DNA from: Girardinichthys multiradiatus
Taxonomy: Eukaryota > Chordata > Actinopteri > Cyprinodontiformes > Goodeidae
Length of the DNA stretch: 64,000 bases
Reading direction: 5' to 3'
NCBI RefSeq assembly: GCF_021462225.1
Contig: NC_061806.1
Location: forward strand, 27,920,144-27,984,143
A program made the position numbers and the translations under genes. Under the pieces are notes generated by a model. That model saw only the letters and a program-made list of their open reading frames with translations, did no database searches and had not been told where the DNA came from. Of this stretch, positions 14,627 to 25,700 are shown in pieces. Each line of letters starts with the position of its first letter. Within the stretch, counting starts at the first letter, position 1.

Positions 14627-17600
14627 GTGAGCAGGGTCTATTGAGGGAGAATAATCCCATTAAATGACCACGGTTCCCTTTCGGCAGAGTGAACGACTGA
14701 AACATAAAAGACAGCTGCGCTCCCACCTCTGTGACCCCACACACACATGAACACGTGTGCACATGTGTGAATTATAAAAAAAAGCAGCAGAAATGTAATT
14801 TTGCTCTCGCTCTACCAGGACCGTTTTCATCTGCCGTAAACCGATAATACGACCAAAAGTGCTAGAAGCATCAATTAATAGCTCATTCTGATGGCTGATT
14901 ATAAAAGGAGGTTAATCTGCAGTCAAAGCTTTAGATCTTTTTAACAGTTTCTATACAGAGTGAATGATGTATTTTGTGCAGCTTTTTGGGATCCAAATAT
15001 AAATATCTTATAGGTTTTAGGATGCAACTATGAGCACCAGCAGACTACTTGTTATATAGAATAAATTGTAGCCCCATTACAGAGCGCAGTTCCAATGACA
15101 GAAACAATCCAACTTGTGTATAGCTGCAAATTTAATGTAGAACTGCACAATATGTGAACCATTACAGTATCACTGGGAACAATATTTAAAATCCTTTATT
15201 GTGAGTGCCATGTATGTATGTCCTCACAGGCACAGACGCAGCAGTCAGAGTTCTGTGGCTGATAAACGTTTTAAATGGTGTAAGATTTATAATTAACCCC
15301 TAATCAGTGGCGGAAGGTGGCTGATCATCCTGAGCCTGGTTCTGCTGGAGGCTTCCCACTGTTGGAAAGGAGCAGCTCCTTTCCACTGTCACCACATGCT
15401 TGCGCAGGAAGAGGGATCATCATCGTCGATGACTAGATGCAATTGCATTAGATAACTTTCCACCAACTGGCATTACAAACCGAATTTGAATACCTTGTTT
15501 TATAGCTAGGAACTGGGATCTTTGACAGAATCTGTGTGATTGGATTATATTGGATTGACTGGACTAGATTATATATTTCCTGATCTGTTTATCTCATAAC
15601 GTTCCCTCAGATTAAGTTTATTGTGAATCGGTGCCAAATAAATAAACTGAAATTAAATGAATTATTATAAAAATATACAAAAAAAGCAGTAAACAATTTT
15701 GTAGCTTTGCTGCCATGAACTGTAATATCTGGAGCAGAGGCAACCTTACACCATTAGGTAGAAACCGCATTAAACCACGACCTTACCATTGTTTTATATA
15801 GCTTTTTACGCATCTGCGCTTCCTCTGAATTTATTTATGAAAACCCAACAGACATTTAAAACAGTTAACGGTGAGTGACTTCACGTATCTTCATGACTTC
15901 AATGGGAGAAAATGGAGGCCATGTTTGACGAGAAGACAAAGAAGGTAAAGTAAGTAGGCAGGTGATGGGAGGGGCGTCAGCCCTGCTCGACAGACACAAG
16001 AGGGAGAGAACGGGGGAGAAGCTGCTCAATGACACCTCCCCCTTCCTCCTCATTGTTGGGATGAAAGAGTGGGTTTAACCGTGACCTAAAGGTCATACAC
16101 GTTCAACATGGGCACATACATGAGCATGCAAACAGTCTCGTTCTCCCTCTGCAGAGCATCTGTCTGCCCGCCTGCTGACATCAGGACCTTTTCGGGTCAC
16201 TGAGGCTCTAGTGCTGTGAAACACACAAAGATCTCCCCGTAAACACGTGCCGTACATTTACACTGTTCATCATTAAAAACAAACATATTCACACAAACAA
16301 CCATACAGATAAACACAATAAAGGACTTTCTATATTCTATGTTCGTTCAATAGTTAAATCAGTTCACCCTCCTGAGTAATATACCATTTTGTTACATATT
16401 TCAGAGAAAGCTTTATAATTGATCAAGGACTCTTTGATTACTGAATGAATTACTTTATTATTAACTGAGCATGACTACAGTCATACTTCACAGTCAAATG
16501 CTTCATTTATCAGTCATCAAAAGAAAAGGAACACAACCATTTTTATCCTCTTTATAAATGTCCATGCATGTAATGCTTGGAAAGAGCTTCAGTTAAATCT
16601 TAGTAGTGATTTGTTTAGGTTTATCTATGTTTTTTTTTTGGTTTTTTTTACAGGGCCGGCCAAGGTTTAACAATGCATCAAACAGCACATGTTAAAATCT
16701 TGCCAAGGAAAACCTTTCTTTAGCTGTGGACGCAGCTTCATGCTATGAAAGTGCCTTAGAAACGGAGCTGCTCTAATCGAACAGATGGAGAACGGTGACA
16801 CCAGCTGCTGAGAGTCAAGACTGCAGTAATTAAGGTCCGTTTCCACTGGTTCTACCAGGTCAAAACCAGATTAGCCAGGTAGAAATGTACAGCTCGGGTA
16901 GGGAGGTAGCCATTTTGGTTCTACCCTGAGCCGTCAGAGTGGAGCTCTGTGCAGGAAGGATGCTAAACACTTCTGTTTGAATTTTCTCATCATTATCTTT
17001 CTGCTATCCCAGTTCAAACTCAGTTAATATTTATTGGTGTCTTTATGGTACTATTTTAGATTACGCATTAACTATTGAAACTATTGAACTGTTAACTATT
17101 GAAATCCCAGTTTTTACCTCAAGCATCCTTAAATAAACCACCTTCCCATGATTAAATGGCTGTTAGTGGATAATATAATACAGAATTAACTAATAATTAC
17201 AATAAACGAGTTTTAGAAGCAGAAGTTTTTCGCAGGTTGGCAGTTAAGGCATACATTTCTTTAAATAGGGCTCATAGCTATTATGGCTGCACGGAGGTGC
17301 AGTTGGTGCCGCTGTTGCCTTGCAGCAAGACGGTCCTGGGTTCGACTCCCGGCCTGTGGTCTTTCTGCATGGAGTTTGCATGTTCCCCCTGTGCATTATG
17401 GGATTTGGAGTTTTGTCTCAAATCAAGGTTAAACGCCAACGGTCCATTTCTCAAAAACAAAAATAAATAGTAGTTTACGATTTAGTGCAAATAACCTGGG
17501 TCTATTTAAGGCATTTTAAATGTTAGAATTGAAATTGTTAAATTTAAAATTTTTATGATTTTTAAAACCTTGCAGAAACCCAGATAATATGTTATTGTTG

Positions 17601-20600
17601 CACATTTCCTCTAAGTGTGTGGGGATTTCCTTCCTGTTTTGGGTCACTTTGAAAAAATTTACATTTACGATGTAAGACACCAAGTTGCGATGCTCCGTTA
17701 ATCTAGGCCAAAAATGCAGTAAGTTTCCGTCTGTGAAATAAATAAAAATATGTTGAAATTTTCCTCAGAGTTTGGAGTGAAGAGTAATATTATTCATTCA
17801 AAAATGTATTACAGTTAAAGCTTTTCAAATAATATCATTGTTTTCAGTAATCTTTTAGCCTGTTGGCCTAAATTCACTGTTTTGTCTCTTTTGATGCAGA
17901 CCAGGGGTTGGTCTTGTGTCCTCGGCTCATTGAAGAAGCAGGAATGAATGAGTTTGAATGTTGCGTTTGCGAACAATACCAGGTGCTCCTGTTGTACGAG
18001 TAAAAGCAAACAGATGAACAAGCTATAAATGATTTTAGGAGCTGTGCTAGACCTCTTAGTTTTATTCAGTAGCCTCTCTTGGAGGCAGAAAGCATAACTC
18101 ACAAACATCCCGGTTCTGTCTGGTGATAGAAACGCACCCAACAAACAGCCCAGGAGAGATTAAGAGTTTATGGTAAATAACTTCCAGGGAATAAAAGAAT
18201 AAAGCAAACACACGTTTAGTTGCAATGCAACAAACCGAGCTTTTGACCATGAAGACAGGGTATGTTTCTTTCACAAACATCAGTAAAGCAAAATGAGAAC
18301 GCCTAATCTGCTTAATATATGGAGTCCACCTCTCCTTATATGGACAAACCATCTCACCTTGACAGAGTCCAACAGATCTTTAGGGAAAAATCGCCTCAGA
18401 CCAACATCTTTCCTGAAGAGAGAAACAGAGATATAGATCAGAATGCTGTCATTACACAAGGAATTTTAATTGGCTTGCATTTCTCTCTTTATCTGATCTC
18501 AGCTGTCCATGTTCCCTCTCCTGAGACACTTAGAACAACATTTGCAAGCGAGATACAGTAAGACCGGTAGCAGAATAGAAACAGAAAGGTTTGACAATGT
18601 GCTGACTACAGGGCTCCATCTATCTTTGCATGAAAATGGATATAAAGTAATACAATTGCAGACACAGAGAGTGATGCATAGCAGAGTGGAGAAAGGGAAA
18701 CCTTAGTGACAAAGAGAGATGTGCAGCGCTATAACAGGAAGTTAACTAATGACTCATACTCCTCAGAGGAAAATATGAGTACTCCAGAAGGAGGAAAGAC
18801 AGGAGCGATGAGGGAGAAAGGAAAAGGCAAGAGAGGTTACATCATCTTTTCTCCAACAAAGGTCACATCCCCAATCAATATTGTACAACAGCATCATTAT
18901 AGTACTCTGCTACATGTATGTGGAAAATGGATGGTCTAGACAAGATATTCTACTTCACCACAAAAGACCTGTTTTTCATCTTAGAGCTGTTTGGATGCAC
19001 GTCTGTTAAAGGATTGTTTCTGTTAAAATTAAAGCTGTATCAGCAGCAGCCTTGAGATGTCCAGCATTATAAAATGATGACTGATCATGCTTGTGTCTTG
19101 TTAGAATTAAAAATCCCAGCAAAATTCCCTGTTAATGGGTCAGGCCCTTCCGTGTCTCGGTGACATTGAACAAATGAAACGAATATGATTCTGACAGGGA
19201 ACAGAAACACCCGTCGATTACATTTACTGCTTAGCCTCTCAACTAGATCCTCAACTGATCACTAATGTAGAGATGCACCAAGAAGTTTATGTTTGATTGG
19301 CTCTGATCCGTGGTTTGCTCGTTAACAACTAAAAGTCTGATTTTGTTCCAGCGCTTTCAGGTCACACCAATTACAACTTTCTTCAGGGCGGAGGGATTTT
19401 TCTGTGGGAAGAAGGCTGAGCATTATTGAGGTGTTTAAGAATAAAGAAAGATCATTCATTCATAGTTCCTTCAGACCATTACACAGGATTTTCTAACCAA
19501 TGTATTATTCAAATATAAATATAAATAATACAGGTGCACCTATCTCACTTTTCTAACCTATTTATTTAAGAACAGTATTAAAAAAATTTTTTTCCTAGAC
19601 TAGAGGGTCTAGAAGGTGGATATTCAGAAATTATTTATGATAGGAGCAGAAGTGACATCATGCCCAAGAGCAGACGCTGTAAAAACGGGGCTTAGCGATA
19701 CTGTTTCCCTTACAATTGACTCTTAGCCCTTTTGTGCTTTCTCTGACTTCCACTGTGAGTCTCCTTCACTCAATAACTTCCACATCACATAGTGTTGCTG
19801 TTGTTACCAAAACCTGTCAGTGCTTTGGAACGATGCTTTCCCTGGCTGCAAAAAGAGGGCCAGTCACCGATCAGGGCCAGTCAAGTAAATAAATCGTCAG
19901 GTTCCAATCATCAGCTGATTTCTCAGTGCATCTTTAACAACAACAACAACAAAAAAAAGGCTACACTCAAAGTATGAAACAATAGTGTCAACAACATTAC
20001 AGACAACTTTGTAAACTTGGTATGGTGGATGATGTATTGCAGGTCCTGCATCAGATCTTTGCTGGACTTTTTTCCTGTTACCTAAAGAGATAACTTTTAG
20101 ATACTGTTCATCTGCTGGAAAACGTGTGTTTTTATGATTCACTCTTGATCTTTTGTCCTCCATTTGCCAAATTCTTTCATTGTTTTTTATTAACCACAGA
20201 CTGCATAAGCTGCCATGGTCGGAGGGAAGGATGGGACAGAAATTCTGTCGAAAAGCAGCCAACGTCCAAAGAAAAACTTTAGAAGACCTTCAGAAACCCA
20301 AAAGAACCACAGATCAAGACCTCTTTAGAAGATTGTAAGGAAGTCTGAACCCTAGCAACATATAAAGAAATAAGTGTGGTTTAAATACATTATTATTAAT
20401 ACAACCTTAGTTACCAGCACACTAAAGATCAGTAAAGAACACTTTTTCAGCTAATTATTGTTCATGTATGAAGATTCGACCAACTGAAGCTGGCAGTGTC
20501 ATAAAACCCCTAATATAGAAAGAAGATTTCTGTCTTCAACTATTAAACAAGGACCAAGCAGTCCCTGTTGGCCAAAGCTCCAGCTCCATCAGAGCCCTAA

Positions 20601-22660
20601 CAGCACTTTCCCTCTTCTGTCTTGCTTGTTTAAAATATGTATGACACTACATCTTTTCCCAATCAACAGAGAGGCAGACAGCAAGGGACCTAGAGGCAAA
20701 ACAAAAGAGGAGCAGCTTGGGAGAAATAAATGGTAGAAATGCAGGATGTGAGAGAAGGAGAGAGAGAAAACAAAGTGACAATGTCATTTGGTGAGGAAAC
20801 GGTGGACATTCTTCTCTGTTAATTGGAAAGCTCGTTAGGCAGAGGTTCAAAGGGAAACTTTTAGTGTAAGAGGGCATCTCATTAGAATCGGAACATGTAG
20901 GAGCCAGGCCTGATTTAGACCTCGCTTTGTTAAATCTTCATGCACAGCCACCATCCAAAGAGGCGAAGTGGGACATCACAAGAACCAAACATGACAGCAC
21001 AAAAACCGCTGATAGAATTGAACGTTTTCTCATCTCTGCAGCTGAAGAGTTTTTTCTTCTTTTTTCTATCAGTGACCTGCAGTTCAAACAACTGCTGCTA
21101 AAAAGGTTCAAGGAAAGGCTCATATTCCCAGGTACAAACATGCCCCAGTAGTTGGCGTGAAAGCGAACACTTACTCCAGTAGTTCATAGTTGGACTTCTT
21201 GTCCAGAGCATTTCCTCTCATCTCTTTGAAGAACCTCCTGGAAGCGAAACAAGGTGGACAGCAGAATAAAACATAATCAGATACTGGATGTCAACACTCC
21301 AACACTGAAGCTGATGATAAAAATTGATTTATTTTTGACTGAAACAATGTAAACTGTATTCAGACTGCTTAGAGAACAAACAAGAAGCTTCACTGAACTC
21401 CTATCTGAAAAAGAAACGTCTGTTGCTCTGAATAATGAATCACAACACCGACTAATGAGTTATTAGTGCAGGTCAGAGGCAGACCGACTGACCCAGAAAG
21501 GACTCCAGTAAACCAATTTAAGTCTTTGTAAAGAATACTGCTACTTTTAAGTCATCGGGAATCGCTCTTTAATGCATTTTCTACCTGATTTCCAGACAGC
21601 CCAACTTGAGAGCTACATCTTGTTCCAGCTGATCTCCAAACTGTGTCATATAGTCATTTTTCACCTGAAAGAAGCACAAATATCTAGCATTTTATGTATT
21701 ACAGTCAAAGTGTTCTTCAAACAAATCTTACTAACCCAGATAATACAAAATCAAACAAACATTCTCCCAGCACTGCCATATGCCTCAGCGTGTGAATATG
21801 TTATTCTAACATATGAATATACTTTGATCCCATTTCATTGTATTTATGGCTGTAAGCTTAGGGCGGTTGTCCTGCTAGAAGATCAACACTTCTGCAGCCT
21901 CAAACAAGTTTTCTTTCAGCTTTGCCCTGATTTAAGCTCCATCCATCTTCCCATAAACTCTGACCAGCTTCCCTGGTCCGGCAGAAGAAAAGAATCCTCA
22001 CAGCATGATGCTGCCGCCACCATGTTTCCAAGTAAGGATGGTGTGATCTTGGTCATCTTAAGCGTTAGTTTTCCAATGCATAGAACATTTTGTATCTGGC
22101 CAAAGCACAATCTTGCATGTTTGCTTTGTCCTCTTCATGGTTCATGGCAACATCTAAACCGGACTACTTATAGCTTTCTTCTTGCCACTTTTCTATAAAA
22201 CCCAGATTAGTATAGTGCACAACTAAAAGCCAATACGTACTCTGCAAGAACAGAGAAATGTGTTCTTTCGCTCGAGGCAGAAAGAACAAGAACATAGTTT
22301 TTTTTCTGGCCCAGACATCTCATACTTCAGAGGAACCCAAGTGCCAACCTCTGGGAACTCCTCTTTCCGATACTATGCAAGAAAAAAGCTCTGGCCAGAT
22401 GACGTGTCAAGAACAAACTGCAAGAACTCCTGCAAGAACAGAATGATGTGACTTTGCTCTTGTGGAGTATTTAAAGGCTTTAACAGTTGTCTCGTCAACA
22501 GGTTCACCCACCTGAGCTGTGGATCTCAGTAGCTCCTCCAGAGTTACAACAAGACTTCTGGTTGTTTTTCCAATTAATATCATGACTCTATCAACTGTCT
22601 TCTGGAGTCAAATGGTTGCACTGGATTTTATTTCGAGGGTTTTACAGTAATTAGGGGCCA

Positions 22661-22758
<98 letters not shown>

Positions 22759-25700
22759 CATTTTCAGATTTTTTATTTGTAAAAAGTTTTAAATCTATGT
22801 ATAATCTACCCTCAGCATCACAATTATTGCACTAGTTTGTGTTGGTTTAACGCATCAAATCCTGATTAAATACACCCAACTTTGCGGCTGTAACATGGTT
22901 TAAATGTGCAACGCACTGCATGCGTCCTGTGGTTGAGTACCTGATGGTAGAAGTAGTTAAGTGTAGGTTTGTCTTCTGTAAACTGCTGGACAAAGCCTTT
23001 TGGGAGGTAGCGGATCCTCAGCTCATACCTACAAGAGAAAAGAAAAAAGACAGAACTAAAAAAAATATAAAGCCTCAGGAACACTTGAAACAGTACAAAC
23101 GTGCTGGAATAATTTACATAAACTGTGGGCCTCTTATCAATTCTGCCAATGTATGACCCAAACACCAATAATGTGCAAACAGCTAGATGTCTGTTAATCA
23201 GGAATCGGTTTTAAGAAAAGCTAACACTTATTTTATAAAGACGGGAAGGTGCAGATGAGCAAAAAAAAGCAGAAGAATAACCAAAAAGGATTAGAGGCAA
23301 ACTGCATTAAAAAACATTACCACTGTGGGCAAAAACACAAACGAGACACAGGATTGTAAACTAGCATCATGACAGAGACGCAAACAAAGAGAATGTTGTT
23401 GACTTAGTCAGACAAAGCAGACATCTGGTTCTCCGTCTGTCTTTATGTTCACGGTAAAAAAAGGTCTCCTCCACACAACAGCATTAGCACCAAGACAGCT
23501 GCAATAAAGCCAATATATCCTACAGCCTTAACATCCAGACTACTCTTTTCAAACAGTGTCACACACAAGGTTAAAAAACAGACAGGTCACACTAATTTTT
23601 CTAAAATCAAATAAATCAGCCACTTTAGAGAGCAATATGACAGACCGCTGATGCTAAATTAGTAGGGTGCCTATAAAGGTCATGCCAAGTCAAAGCAGAA
23701 AACTGGTTAGAAAGGGTAATCCCAGTTTTCCTACAAGACTTACTTTTAGGAATACCACGCAAGTGTAAAGCTTTAATCCCCCTGGATTAACTGAAGCAAT
23801 ACAAAACATCTGACTAAACAATAGACAAGTGAACCAACCTGACACTTTGTTTGTATCACTTCAAAACTGTACAATCTTTATTGATGAATGTGTTTCGTGC
23901 TTGTTTAACCGACAACATGCAGAGAAAAGCATTGTTTTAGATTTGGTTGCTAATGGCCGTTAGCGCTGCAAAAAGCTGCAAGTCTCCCTAGTTTTCTAAC
24001 TCACAACTGGAAGGCTGCAGAGTCACATCAACCTAATTCAGCCTAATAGTGAGTGTCTGGCTGCATGCATATGACTGTTAAGGATGATAAAATAAAAAGC
24101 CCTGGCAAAAGGTAAAATATGTAATTTAAATATAAATAAATGTGAAAACCACCAAATTTATTAAGCATATTTGTCCTTTCAAAAATTAAAGACTAGAAAA
24201 AAATCCTGGAAAATCAACTATTTTTCCATAGATTTCTTTTTTCCATGCATATCCAGACCTGGAAAATGATTAGTATTCTGCTATACCGCTAAACTTTTTT
24301 TTGTAAACCTTTGTCCGTCTTGCTGGACACGGACACATCATTTACAGCCCAGTCAACCAGCACTGTGCTGCCCAAACAGAAGAGATGAGGATAAATTTGA
24401 TCAGACTTCCTGCCTGTCCTGTCCTACCTCCACTCCTCGTTGGGCCGTGCCTGCTCGTATTTCTCTCTGATGTGGGACACACCCATATCCGGGTGGAGCC
24501 AGTGCACCTGGTCTCTGGACTGGCTGTTACTGAGCCGGAGGCCAAAACATGAAGTCCAACGCACCTTGTTGATGTCCAGAATCTTCTGGATGATCCCCTG
24601 CATTTAAGAAGGGATGGTAAAAAAGGTAGTTATAAGGAAGGTAGGTCTACCAGGCCAGGCTATTTTGGGGCTATGTTTTGTTTAACCCTTTTTCTTCAGT
24701 CTACCTGGACTGGATATGAACCAATTAACCGTATACAAATCTGTACCGAATGGGTTAAAAATGGCCGTTCCAACAGTGATCATGTTTACATCTGACATTT
24801 TGTTTCATTTTGTGTGTGTTTGACTCCCAGCGATTTAACATGATGCTCCCACCCAAACAACTTGGCAGACATCATACATCCATAGTAATGCTCACAGAAC
24901 CATGTGTGTGTTGCCATGTGAAACGCTGGGGGCTCTGACCTAGATACCAAAGAATATAGGGATTAAAGGAGAACAGAGGAGCACATATTTCCAGTGATAC
25001 ATCCTGTATGACCACTAACAATTCGAACTGCATTAGCTAAACTTCTGTGCAATGTTTGAAATTAAAAGCATGCTTCAACACAGCTTTAACAGACAGAAAA
25101 TGGGCCATTGGGTAAGATGCAAGCATGTGTTGAGTTTTTATTATAAGAGCTGAGAGCTTGGACCTTGAGCTGGAAAAAACCTTGGAAAATGTTCAACTTT
25201 AACACAACTCCTGAGTATAAACTGTTACTGTTATGTTACAAATTGACCTTTTAAAAGACTAATACAGGTGTGCCTCAAGGCTAAGCTCTTGGCTCACTTT
25301 TGTTTTAGTTTGTATACAACTGATTTGCCATACTGGAGTCCAGGTGCAGGTTTCCAGCTGTATGCTGATGACAGTTTTATATGTAGCTGCTTTCAACACA
25401 ATTGTGTTAATATTTTGAGTCTGTTGCATCATGATTTAAACAGGCATGCCTTTAGCTGAATGTAAAAAAAAAAATGATTTTAGTTTTACTCAAGGGCCCA
25501 ACCTTTGATTGGTAACCGTTTAAATCTAAACAAGAACAAGCAATTTATCAAACAAGTTTTAGAAGTAAAATATCTAGCAAAGCAGAGCTGTAAAAGCGAC
25601 TTGCATACTTCTACACTAACATTCAACAGTTTCATGCTGCAAATATTTTCATGTATTTGTTTTTGTAAATGGCTGTAATTTACTAGTCAAACCCAGCACC

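Larger units (their letters stand above)
12584..18357. other. ptk2 intron, 5.8 kb
   Basis: It contains two microsatellites, a perfect hairpin, a SINE head and a LINE-tail-like text (gtgccaaataaataaactga, 15632-15651). No exon was recognised. Confidence 0.5.

Noticed and set aside
17335..17352. tRNA gene
   Set aside because: Only box-B-like text in a SINE; no cloverleaf could be drawn here, at 55.3 kb or at 63.0 kb.
21572..22198. 208-codon plus-strand open reading frame
   Set aside because: It overlaps a ptk2 exon in antisense and a minus-strand Tc1 relic; the translation has no meaning of its own.
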